Below, piece after piece: positions 28,072 to 38,767 of a stretch of DNA of 44,530 nt. The stretch spans positions 1 through 44,530 of the forward strand of contig ADNK01002348.1 of assembly GCA_000320545.1 (NCBI GenBank), read 5' to 3'. The notes under the pieces are model-generated. The model made no database searches. It saw only the letters and a list, made by a program, of their open reading frames with translations, and was not told where the DNA came from. This DNA is from Bigelowiella natans CCMP2755. Taxonomy: Eukaryota; Cercozoa; Chlorarachniophyceae. The position numbers were made by a program, and so were the translations under genes. Numbering within the stretch: the first letter of the stretch is position 1; each line of letters opens with the position of its first letter.

Positions 28072-29789
28072 GTATAATTCACAGTCATCGCTACCACACC
28101 ACCTTGCCCTTCTTCCGGGGGTCCCACAAGCATACTGTCTTGTCTGTATGGCCGGTGGCGATCAGATTGCTGCCCAATCCGAACGATATCGAGGTTGCAG
28201 CGGCCTATATGCATTGTGTACAACGGTGAGGATGATGCAAACGGTGCGGAGAAAGTATCGATTGGTTGGGTTCATCAGCGCTATCACTTATAATACTGCG
28301 GTGCCAGCACCAAGCTAACACTACCCAGCATCACTACAACCATAGCTTCTAGTACCTGGCCGGGGAGCGTAAGGGAGTTAACGCCTGTCTTCACATCCCA
28401 CATCCTCACCTGACGATCGAATCCACAAGCATATACGACAAATGGGTGCGGCCAGCAGATGCCGAGGACGGGCCCCATGGCTCCTGAGATCAGAACACAA
28501 AACAATCGTGAATGAAGATAAACAACCTTATAGCAGCCATATGAATACATAGTGCATAGTAGCGAGTTATAGTAACTGCGCCACAGACTTCGTGTGAAAA
28601 TAACCAGAACTCTACTATTTCCACATGTGTCCAACAACAGTACCTTCTAGTCGAGTGGAAGGCTCGTCGACAACGTATTTAGCTGTTGTGTCCGTGGTCG
28701 TTCCAGTCTCTGTGCGCCTCTTTTTGGAGGGGGCGGCAGCAGCATCCGCAGTGCTTTCTTTCCTCTCCTCGTCGTCATTATCGTCGAGCCCGGGCAGTTT
28801 CCAGATCAAAATTTGCCTTTGGAAAAGGATACGAAAGCTTACGAAAAGGCCCGACAACATGTTAATTTATAGATAGTGTGATCTCCTCTGATATATATTT
28901 CCGCAACACCTGTCAAATCCGCTCGAAACAAGACGATCGCGCTGAGGTGTGGGAATGACGGCAAGGCACTCTACAGAGGACGTGTGGGACTTGAGGAGGC
29001 AGAGAGGATCTAATACGCCGTCACCATCGTCGCCTAGCAAATGTTAGCACGGATATTTAGCCCAATGCTCAATGTAGGTGAGCGGGACATATTAGAAGTC
29101 CTGGACTTGAGGAGAATAGTTAAAATAAATTTAAAAAAAAAAGGAGATGGCTGAAAAACACCGATAATTTCCGTCTTGCCATGGGAAGGCTTTGGACGAG
29201 AATTTCCGGTGTGTTTCCGCTGTAGTTGTCGCAGTAATCGATGATTTCTCGTCGTATACATTTTTTATGATTAGTAGCGCAGACATGCTCTTCCGACTAC
29301 ACCTGATGAAGAGTTCCGTGTATGCTTCCATATTCGCACGGTTTGGTCTTGGGAACCGCTTGCAACGAAGAGACGTTGTTGCTGGTGCGTGCTGTTCTTA
29401 TCGCTCGTGTGCGTGTGGAAGGCGTGGACTGCCTTGATGGGCTTGCTATGCGCGGCTGCCAATGCAACCTGAAGAGCGTATATGCAGTAAAATTTAGAAT
29501 TCTCTCCCCTCCCCTTTGTTTTTTTTATCTCTGTCTCTTCTTCCATCCCGTCGGCACAATACTCTCCGGTTCCTACTCCTTCGTTACCAACCTGAGCATC
29601 TGGTGGCCGCTTAAATGCGTCTCGAGCAGGTTTGGTATAGACCCTAACGCAGCCATCATAGCATCCACTGGCTAGGGCATACGGAGGGGGGGGGAGTCCA
29701 TCAAGAGCGGTGGAGCAGTGCAGTGCTGAAACCTGTGATATTGTGTACATTTGGGAAAGCATATAACACACATTAGTTTTATATATTAA

Positions 29790-29834
<45 letters not shown>

Positions 29835-30915
29835 CAGCTAAGCCCCGAACATGTCCATCGCAACCTCCATACAATCAGATCTTCTTCTTCTTCTTCTTCT
29901 TCTTCTTCTTCTTCTTCTTCTTCTTCTTCTTCTTCTTCTTCTTCTTCTTCTTCTTCTTCTTCTTTATTTTCTTCTTCAATTATCGTGAACAAGACATCAT
30001 TCCTACCCAGTCTGGGTGAGTCGCTATTGGCCCCTTATTTGGCGGCGGCATTGATTCTGTGTACTCAAGCACGAGCACCTTCTCAAGGCTAAACGGAGAA
30101 GAGGACGATCCTGATGGTGATGAGAATGAACGAAAATTCACTAGCGGAAAAGCGAAGGCGTCGACATAGGAAGAATGAAGGACGGAAACGAGTACAGCAT
30201 CTAGTATACGTTCCATCATTTTTCTGAGTCTACAGAATACTAAAATAAAGCTACACTTCGCTTTGCGCGTCGTGCTTCATTTTGTTTGGTCCATTCTTTT
30301 TTCATATCGTTCGAAGTTAACTACCATCAGCAGTAGAGGCAGCTCCAGAACTTAAACGTGACTTTGCATACGCCGCAAGTGTGCCGCGTAAGAACTCCCC
30401 TGACGATTGATTATGTCAGTTGTATTCATGAAATCGAATAGTAATGTTCAGAGTAATACATACCGTCGATAAGGAAGTCAAACTTGCGCCCTTTCATTGC
30501 CAAATCTTTCTTGTCTTCTTCTTCTTCTTGGTCTTCCATGTCCTCATCTTCACCCCCCTTCCCATTTCAAACATTTTCAGTTCAAACGTTGATGATTGAG
30601 GCGAAAACAGGAGGGAGAAATAGTCTCTTGTGTTGTATCTATCAGAAATGCTAAACTAAAGGACTTCTCTCGATATACCCCAACCTAATCTCCTATCTTC
30701 TTACATATAAAAAAATTGTCTTTCTGGCTAGTTCCTACAGCTTGCTCCCAAGCACCCAATACTTCCATGGGACTTACCCCTGCAAGAGCATTTACGATCT
30801 CGGATAGTCCCTTGGTGTTGAGCTTCAGTGGAACTGAAATCGGCTCCCCCGGGACCTCAACCTGCGAGTCCCTGGTCATGAATCGCACTTGAATGTCGCC
30901 AGCTTCGTCGATCAT
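27578..30915 (-). CDS. WDR12: Ribosome biogenesis protein WDR12/YTM1
   Basis: Twelve exons, every phase consistent: 30915-30778, 30557-30464, 30399-30325, 30110-30007, 29732-29592, 29468-29303, 29033-28910, 28816-28644, 28483-28356, 28204-28103, 27980-27864, 27724-27578; 502 residues. WDR12 joins PES1 and BOP1 in the PeBoW complex for 60S subunit maturation in the nucleolus; its NLE domain is the docking site of the AAA-ATPase MDN1. Seen: N-terminal NLE domain (DIQVRFMTRDSQVEVPG, GLSEIVNAL, GRKFDFLIDGEFLRGTL), the WVSALHC junction, then seven WD40 blades (ASGCYDGCVRVY, VASGSQDQTVRIW, QILIWKLPG, CGFDRQVRMWDV, TGHTDKTVCLWDPR, STSHDGTLKVWDAR, ATGGSDNRIAAH). An acidic stretch sits inside NLE, and a Ser/Ala-rich KKRR linker splits blade 3, as in the family. 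The start is the first ATG compatible with NLE. Confidence 0.96.
29881..29963. repeat. (CTT)n microsatellite in WDR12 intron 4
   Basis: About 27 perfect CTT units (GAA on the transcribed strand), next to an (AT)n run at about 29795-29830 in the same intron (30006-29733). Confidence 0.97.
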
Positions 30916-31369
30916 CTTCCCTCCTCCTACCGGTCGCAACACATTTTCTGAGCTCTATAGGGGCTTTCAAAAGAAGTCTGCGTATCTAGTTTGAACAGAT
31001 CTACCTTTCGAATCCTCTCTCTCGACCTCCATTATTTCTTGGTAGGCTACGGGGGGGCGCCGCACCGGTCCGCTCGGGGTCAGGCTCTGATTCCGGGGAA
31101 AGCAATTCGTGCCGATTACATCCTACGACAACCCAATTGTCCTTGTCGCAGGAAAGTTCTAACGGTGATTTGAACTGTACGATGTTGTGAAGACGCAGGC
31201 TTAAATTGGCATGCATTTTCTCCCTAAAACAAGCCAAACTAGGAGAGCGAATTTTCGATAACGGCGTCTCGGAATGGGAGTCACAACCAAACCCGGAGCG
31301 ATGAAGGAGCAAGACTCGTGACAGCGGCGTGGCAGGCCAGGGATCTCGTCTGAGAACCTGTTGGATAGG
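30916..31369. promoter_or_regulatory. Divergent promoter spacer
   Basis: About 450 bp lie between the start codons of WDR12 (-) and the plus-strand gene at 31370. No other coding signal is seen. Confidence 0.45.
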
Positions 31370-33469
31370 ATGGAGGAGGAAGAAGATAGTGTGGATGATG
31401 TCAATCATGGTGCTAAACCACCGTTTTTGGTGCTTCAATGTGTAGAATCGTGCACAACGCCAACGTCATCTTCTGCTTGCCGACGTCCAATCGAAATGTT
31501 TATGAATTTAGATTTGAAGAGGAGCAAATGCGCGCATTGGCATGTCTTCTTTTTGTTTGGAGCCATTGTTTGGATCTACACACATAGCTCCGAAATTGAG
31601 ACGCTCAGTTCTCCAGACAGCCGTATGCAACATATCATAGCTAACTGCATGAATGCTACAGCTGTATTTGAATCCTTTTGTTGTGATGTCTCAAAAGATC
31701 AAGAACAGCCGCCACCAGTGCAAGTGAGCTGTGAATCAAGCCATTTGGAAAAGGGGATCAACTTCTCGGACGAATCAAGACTAGTAATCTCAACTTTGGT
31801 GTTTGAAGACAGAGAGTACGTCGACATGTACTTCGATAACATTCTATCCTACACAAGGTAGAATTACGTCTTAGCCATCTATTGAGAGGGACTGTCCTGG
31901 ATTCACGCTGCGAAAACCCTATGTTTTGGATACCATACTCTTTCGGATCTTAGAGCTTTAAACATGTGCACACGGTATTTACAACATCAAATCTTTGAAT
32001 GGAGACTGCTTTTGATCGTGGTATAGGAACTCGACACGCGTAATTGCACACCTATCTGCAGCTGCAAATTATTCTGAGGAAGAAGTCAAGCACTTCATAA
32101 GTTATAGCCCAAGGTGATGGTGTTCTCCTTACTCTTCCCCCCCCCCCCTTTCTTCTTCTTCTTCTTCTTCTTCTTCTTCTTCTTTAACTACTAACTCCTT
32201 CTTCTTCTGCTGGCTGCAAATGCTCTACTTCTACGACTTCAAATTAATATGTTGATGCTGGTACTCCTAACAATTCATACTATTGTAGTGATCATGTGCT
32301 TTGAATATGGATATCGTATAAAACACCATTAATTACTAGCATCCTTGTGAATTGTAGAAGATATTACACACACGAATGGCAAGGCTCACTCGCACACGCG
32401 CATCTTCGGAACGTACAGTGGCTATCTACAAATATAGGGTACACTTGGACAATACGTAGCAAATCATTAGCAGAACAAGTGTAGCAGATGTTAGAATCGA
32501 CATAGAAAAACATCTTCGCTCGGGGCTAATATGATGGAGAATCATAAGTATGAACACGAGCTGTGTGGGTTTGCCAGGCTGCAATTTGCCCACCTGATGC
32601 TTCTTGCATCCAACTCGTGGCTCGTCAGATTTGGAGTGGAGGATTATATTCGAAACCATAATGTCAGCACAAGGTAACCGCGCGAAACACATGATGTACA
32701 CATGCTCCCTAATGTAATAAAACACACACCCTAATACAATACACACACACATTCTCACACATAGGCGTTGCAGCAATCCTGTTAGTGCGGAGGAAGAAGA
32801 TATCGAAGATTATGGACGATTTTGTTACAGAGTTGATGAGGATTCATTCGACCATTCCTTCCAGGAGTAAACCTTCCTTGCTCAAAAGCCATTTTCGCTC
32901 GCATGCTTTCTATCACGTTCAGTTGCAATTCATGATCTGTTCCTACCTCAGGGAAAATCCTGATGGTTTCTGCGAACGTATATCACGTGCATGATGACGG
33001 ATACAAATGATGATTGTCACTTCGTGTGATCACTTCAGCATCTGCCGAATAAAAATAAAAAGAACTTTGAACGATATATCTCCAGGACTGAGGAATGGGA
33101 CGCTGAGGAGGAAGAATACTCCAGAATATGGCATTGGAATACCATGCATACGATCATCGCACCCCCGCTCTCAGATGGAACAGAAGTACCTTGGTATCGT
33201 TTGTATCGTCATAACTGAAAGTGTACACTAAAAAAAAAGACCGCGCTTCCCTTTTTACTAGGTTCCACCAAAAGCATGAAGGTACTTTCTATCCATCGAG
33301 AATAATAATCGACTTGGTACGAGATCTTGAAGCAGCTCCACAGCACTGGGACTCCTTCCTTTCTACGAATGCCTACTTGGAGGAAATTATATTCAGTACA
33401 TGGGCCATGCGGCGTCTAAATGCTGAGCATAGGCAAGTGATTTCATTACTTGATAGGAATTCTGGAAAG

Positions 33470-33512
<43 letters not shown>

Positions 33513-33962
33513 TTCAGGGTTGAAATATCATTTATATGATGGGGCTGTATAAAATTTTGCTAAAATTTTGCGCTGATGTGGTCGTGCTATGGTCAGAAAT
33601 GCGGATGGTTTTGGAATAGTTGCATTTACTGGGGGCACTTCAAGGGATCCTACGACAAAATTTGCGACGCCAAATAAGGTACGATTTACGTGGTTTATAT
33701 CTTCGTCTGAGAATAAGAATCACACTCACTCATAACTATCCACGCATCCATGTATTGACAGATTTTAGAAGTACTTCATGCGTACGAAGATGTATTTGGA
33801 ATCAAGCCTGTAAATAGACATCTCGACGAAGAAGGCGCAAAGCGGTATATTCAAGGAGAACTTCACCAAAATGCTACTAAGGCACAGGCTAAGATGTCAC
33901 GCAATGATCAGAATTACGGCGAATTGCCGAATCTTGTGTTCAATGGGAAAGTCGTACAATGA
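31370..33962 (+). CDS. Type II membrane protein, glycosyltransferase-like, family not assigned
   Basis: Eight exons: 31370-31857, 32027-32113, 32578-32673, 32765-32866, 33086-33193, 33262-33432, 33597-33678, 33762-33962; phases agree throughout; 444 residues. A short N-terminal tail precedes one membrane segment (residues about 57-72, HVFFLFGAIVWIYTH), then a lumenal domain. The domain has the look of a Golgi transferase: LVISTLVFEDREYVDMYFDN opens a Rossmann-like start, then LLASNSWLVRFGVEDYI, RIWHWNTMHTIIAPP, PWFHQKHEGTFYP, QHWDSFLSTNAYLEEI and FSTWAMRRL, a layout recalling core-2/I-branching (GT14-type) enzymes. I could not confirm a catalytic motif, so function is inference. The intron after 33432 is GC-AG (donor GCAAGT): only this choice restores phase and the natural join HRNADGFG. 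Sequons NST, NVS and NAT fit a lumenal fold. Divergent from WDR12. Confidence 0.76.
33474..33505. repeat. (AG)n microsatellite in the GC-AG intron
   Basis: A run of about 16 GA units inside the intron 33433-33596. Confidence 0.95.
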
Positions 33963-34414
33963 GCATCGCTATACTCTTGCTCTGATACTTGTCATACTTG
34001 AACGGTGTTGCTCTACGTTAACCGCCGATGCACTAGATGCATTTGTGCAGCGAAGTTGTAGTCACGTCACATTTGTGATGAATCGAATGTACATGCAGAT
34101 ATGACATGTTACGTTGCAAGTACTTGCGCAGACAAACCTACACAAATTTGATAAATCACGTGCGAACATGCAAAGAGCATACTGACTAGTAGCAAAAATA
34201 AATCCAGCAATCCAGCAATCCATCACTTCAAATGACGTGCTCGACTATACGACGAGGCGGAAGCTGCAGCCTGCAGTTTGCACAATGCGCATGCTAGCAT
34301 GTGGATAAATCATCCAATGCACTGCGAGTGTGTGCAACATGTGCAGGTGCATCACACATAACTAGATAAGAGTAAGTATCATGTGTGCATATATGTACAT
34401 ACGTACACAATATA

Positions 34415-34456
<42 letters not shown>

Positions 34457-34512
34457 TATTATCACGCAGGCAAAATTTTCTCAACGGGAGTTTAGTTTAA
34501 TATAAGGATAAT
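33963..34512. repeat. Spacer with a decayed relative of the inverted-repeat sequence
   Basis: 34035-34075 shares the words gatgcatttgtgc, gcagcgaagttg and gtagtcacg, in that order, with the arms at 37227-37285 and 42530-42597, but shortened. 34420-34450 is an AT repeat. Confidence 0.5.
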
Positions 34513-34984
34513 TTAATCATAAAGACGACACGTACGTACACATTTGTAACGCCACATTGCGATAAGACTAATGATGAATATTTGTACTTCGTCAGCATCA
34601 GCTGGCTCCCCTTGCGCATCCCTGTTGGTCTCCAGATGGCATCGTTGAGTGCAACTCTTCACAGTCGTGGCGAATAGGGAAGGTGAGGGGGGTGGGGAGG
34701 GGGTAGCATGACTGCCATGATGATGGAGTGATCGGAGAGTGAGGTATAAAATCGTAAAGCACGAGAAGACACAAACCAAAGTGGCTAGTGACAGCAGCAA
34801 AGCTGAAAGTCGGCGAGTTCGGTAAATAATATACACAAATAGAGGCCGAAATTTTATTGGAGAACTTTTGCGTGCTCAGCTTGAGGTCCGAGGTATTCTC
34901 CGCTTCCTTTAAAACCAACCGCCATAGATCCAGCTCCGCAACTCTAACACGCCCGTTTGAGAGAAGCCAGTCCTCCAGTGTCAT
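34513..34984 (-). CDS. Possible small membrane protein (doubtful)
   Basis: A minus-strand ATG at 34984 opens a plausible N-terminus (MTLEDWLLSNGRVRVAELD), amphipathic and acidic. A second block lower down holds one strong hydrophobic segment (LLLSLATLVCVFSCFTILYL) followed by His and Pro/Ser-rich residues. I could not join the two parts in one phase with good splice sites, and no family is recognised. Treat it as a candidate gene only. It would be convergent with the gene ending at 33962 and divergent from gene A. Confidence 0.25.
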
Positions 34985-35377
34985 AGTTGTACTTCACACA
35001 GGTATATCGATAGTAGAAAGTTTCCCTGTATTACTATGTAGCTGATCACTGATATCTGATACTGTTTCTTCCGATCGTATGCATATTCCTGTCAAGAAAA
35101 GAAGGAAATTCAATATTACACTTTTTGGTGTTTTCAATTATACAGTTGTATATAATTTTCGCTGCGAAGGCTGGAGAAAGAAAGAAAGGGAGGAGAAACA
35201 GGAGTTCGGCTTAGCTTTAGAAAGTTTCTTCCTTCTGAACAAACCTTACAGACGCGCCACTAAGTCGCAACATTTTTTTGAGATTTCTTTTCGAAAGCTG
35301 TCATTTCAATCAAAACCCAAACGCGCAGCCTCCCTGCCCTGACACCTTGGGAAACAAAAAACATAGTAAGCGTCAAC

Positions 35378-37046
35378 ATGGACATCCTCAATCTCACTTT
35401 AGAGGACGGGCTCATGTGTCTGCAGGACGGCAGAGAGAGCAAAGTTAGTGATAGTTCAGAATCATACCCTGGGGCGTGGAAGGGGGGGGGGGGTGTTATC
35501 TCCGAGGACACGAACCAAGACGCCTCTTTTGGTGACCGGCTTGAGAAGGGGCATTTTCCGGCCCCTCTCACCCCACCTCCTCCGGAGCCTCAGTTTCAAC
35601 CACAGCGGCTCAATTTGCTTCTTCAACCAACTTTGCCCAGCCCGCGCTTAGCCGCTGATCCCAAAAAGGGCGTCTCATCAAAGTCCACTGGCATTGCCCA
35701 GGCGGTGAAAGGCGAGGGGGGCATGGAGAAGGAACTTACGAGCCGCAAAATTATTATCTCGAAAAGAAGGCAGAGCTGCGCTTCCTCTGTTTCTAAGTCT
35801 TTACCCATTTTTAGTTGTCGTAGAGAACATATGAAGGCGAATTTGGCTAGAAAATCTCTCTTCGGTCGCACTGTGAAGACAGAGCCCCTTTTGGCCAATT
35901 TTGTACTGCCCTTTTTCCCCTCCTCTCTTGCCGCCGTCCCGAGGAGGGGCTACGGGAGTGGGAGAGGGGACTCTTTGTGCGCTTGCTGCATAGCAGAGGG
36001 AGTGTGGAGGATGGCTGTATCATCGGAGAAGAAAGGGAGAGGACAATTGTGCAAACAACACATTGCGGATCTGGAAAGACGGAATATGGTCTTCGGAAGG
36101 TGTGACTGGCGACGCAGCAATGTTAAGAGATCGATGTTTATTTAGATGTTTATGTTTTTGTTTCACTCAGACGGTGCCTGATAAGGAGGAAGACCCCGAG
36201 GCCGGGCTCTGGAAAGATATTCGAACTGATTTCACCCAGAACGAAGCTTCACAAACGCCTCACATTCGCATGTGGACTAACACAGGTAGCACTGCTCTTT
36301 GTCGTAACCTCCATTTATGCGCATGATGTAATGGGAGCAATTGCTCTTTGTTGCTTGGATAGGTTAACATGATCCGCGTCTATATTTCGCCTAAGAGTGC
36401 CAAGGGCTTTCCGCATTTGAACGAGCTCTACGTTCTATATCCGCGGGACTTAAAGCATTATGACGACCTTGCACGTTCTAGATCCTTCATGCCGTTAACC
36501 GGGATAGATAGCCCTGCATTAGCGTTTACAGCAAGTTGTGGCAGACTGTCCATGTTTGGATTTTTCGGACGAGCAGCCACTCGACCCGGCGCCGTCACTA
36601 CTGCTCTGCACCGAATTGACAAAATCAATGATGTAACTACGGCCTCAACATTCGCCTCTATGAAAGCCAACCCTGATTGTAGAGATGACAACGAACTAGC
36701 TGAGGCGAAGAATCGAGTACTTGCCCAACATCTGAATGTTAGCAATGACCACATAGCGTCGGCGAAGAAATCGCCATTGTTTTTAGAAGCTGCAAAGAAG
36801 GTAAGATTTGTGCACATGGAAAACAACAGCCTTTGGTTTCAGCTTCCAGTAACTAAATCTGAATACAAGATGCTGCTGAAGTTTGGATGCAGGAAAGATT
36901 CAAAGCCATTCGCTGAGAAGAGCGGATTTGCAACCCCACATCAATTGAATAATTCAGCGAGCAAGATCGTTGGCAAAAGAAAGCAGTCCCCGCAGTCACA
37001 ATCGCAGCCTCAGGCCCCATCCTGCAAACGAAGTCGAGCAGTGTGA
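35378..37046 (+). CDS. Gene A: unrecognised protein, Pro-rich and basic, probably nuclear
   Basis: Three exons, 35378-36099, 36171-36285 and 36363-37046, join in phase (506 residues). Donors are GTGTGA and GTAGCA; acceptors TTTCACTCAG and TTGGATAG. I do not recognise the family. Visible: a Pro-rich stretch (residues about 60-95), many Lys/Arg clusters, a Cys-containing block CACCIAEGV...LCKQH, a hydrophobic-aromatic core ALAFTASCGRLSMFGFFG, and a Gln/Ser-rich end with KRKQ and CKRSR, plausible nuclear localisation signals. Exon 2 is open in a second frame with a more acidic, protein-like sequence (from VPDKEEDPEAGLW); that frame needs a donor at 36089 and stops at once in exon 3. The last 16 codons and the 3' UTR form the left arm of the large inverted repeat, so the gene end exists twice in this window. 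Confidence 0.55.
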
Positions 37047-37426
37047 TGATATAATGACGAAATGAAACAGTTGACAAGAAGAAGAACATCATCCCCCACA
37101 GTTGCAGTTCAATAAATGAGTTGCACCACAAAGTTATAAAGTTGATGTTGTTGAGCAATTGATGTGCGCAGCCTTGTGGCGACAATTGTGATTGATATGC
37201 AGCGAGTGGTGTCACTTATTCATTCGATGCATTTGTGCTGCATTTGCGCAGCGAAGTTGCTGCACAAGTCTGCGTGCGTAGTCACGCCATGCATTCATTC
37301 CCTGACAGTGGACACTCTGCACAGTGACAATGCACATGCACACCGCATTGCGTTGTCCATCACAATGGAACAAAGAGATCCCCAATGCAAACATCACACT
37401 CTGTGACATCACGTTGTCTGTCATCC
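36996..37426 (+). repeat. Left arm of a 0.43-kb inverted repeat
   Basis: Matches the reverse complement of 42399-42822. In the first 318 bp I count three mismatches (about 99 % identity); the inner 110 bp differ by several short indels. It contains the end of gene A, its stop codon and about 380 bp of downstream sequence. The arms enclose about 5 kb with gene B. Confidence 0.97.
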
Positions 37427-38767
37427 GGCCTGCATGTGCGCTGTGTTGCCCCGTGACAACTAAACTGGAACAACTTGATGCGCGCTTTGTGGCAAAGTGC
37501 GCTGCGTGCGTGCAACATCGATCGATGGAATCAACAGCAAACGTCACTTCTTGTGTTCCACGCGTCATTGTGACACACAATGAAGCGTCCTCCATGCTTC
37601 ATTCAGAACGCTGCCCTTTGTTGGCGTGTGAGAAATGCTGGAGTGCCCCGACCAAAACAATTTTGTCTTGACCATCGCCAGTTCATTGCTCGAGACAAAA
37701 ATTGCAAATGCACACATGCGTGCGCACTCGTGCCCGTCTGTGCACGTGCAGCAGGCAGCAACAGTGACAGAATTGCAACAGAACAGCACACACAAGCACA
37801 GTGTGCGTGCTGGCACCTGCATGCTGGCATGTCGATCAATTGCTGCCCGCATGGCAATGGTGGTCGGACATGGAAAAGGAGCATCACAGAGAACCAGAGA
37901 AGGCAGCACGTGCCGCAGCGCGCAAGACAGCGCACCTCGGACATGGCACTGCTCGAACGTGGAGCGACATGGCGAAGTGAAAAGCCACAGCGGAAAACTC
38001 TCTGAAAGTTCCTTGTCGGCTTTTCAGGAAAATCAAAAAGAACCCGTGCTTGTGCAAACACAAACAGGTGAGTTGCTCGAAAGAACCCCGTGGTTGTGCG
38101 AACGTGCACCACCGAGGGCCAATGGCACGCCAGCACACATGTCACGTGTCGTGTCCAGGGAACCAAGTGAAACGATGAAACTCGTCAGGCCAGATCTTGG
38201 AGCTGCAAGCCATGGTGATGACCATGGACAAAGTGCACATTGCACACATTGCGCAGTGTGCATCGTGTGCATCGTGTGCATCATGTGTGTTGCACTTGCA
38301 TGCATGTGTGTCCATTGTGGTGTTCAAACCAGGGGGAAGAACATCGTGACTGATTCAACAAGAGGTGGAGATCCGTTCTGAGATTTCCTGAAAACTGAAA
38401 ATGGATTCCAAATGCAGCTAGACTTTCTGAAGGTGGAAAATGGATTTTCTCAGAACAGCATTTCAGTCACTTCCTCATGGGAAACTGGGCTAGTGGGGGA
38501 GGGAAAAACAGATTTTTTTCTCCGGACAAAATTTTCATGGATTTCCTGATTTCCTGGATTTCCAGGATTTCAGGATTTCCAGAATTTCTTTTTTTTTGAA
38601 ACCAAAAAAAAATATATATTTTGAGCAACTTTTTTTACTAAATGTAAAAAAAATATATTTTTTTACTAGATCAATATAAAAAAAATTGGATTTTCTCAAA
38701 AACATCATTTTGCTCCAAATTTCTCTTGATCCACAATCCAAAAGGAGCCAAGACCACAGCTAGACAG
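37427..38767. other. TG/CA-rich spacer upstream of gene B
   Basis: 37427-38330 is strongly enriched in TG, CA and TGCA words and has overlapping long open frames on both strands, typical of composition rather than coding. 38500-38720 switches to T- and A-runs with repeated ttcctggatttcc-like words. No gene is supported. Confidence 0.5.

Noticed and set aside
29792-30019. Frame encoding a poly-Phe stretch
   Set aside because: Translation of the CTT repeat in a WDR12 intron.
33000-33085. An extra exon at 32952-32977 in the glycosyltransferase-like gene
   Set aside because: It leaves phase 1, while the next exon needs phase 2; skipping it gives a clean join.
37580-38381. Several overlapping frames of 100-250 codons on both strands
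   Set aside because: TG/CA-rich composition lowers stop frequency in all frames; no splice chain or family signal.
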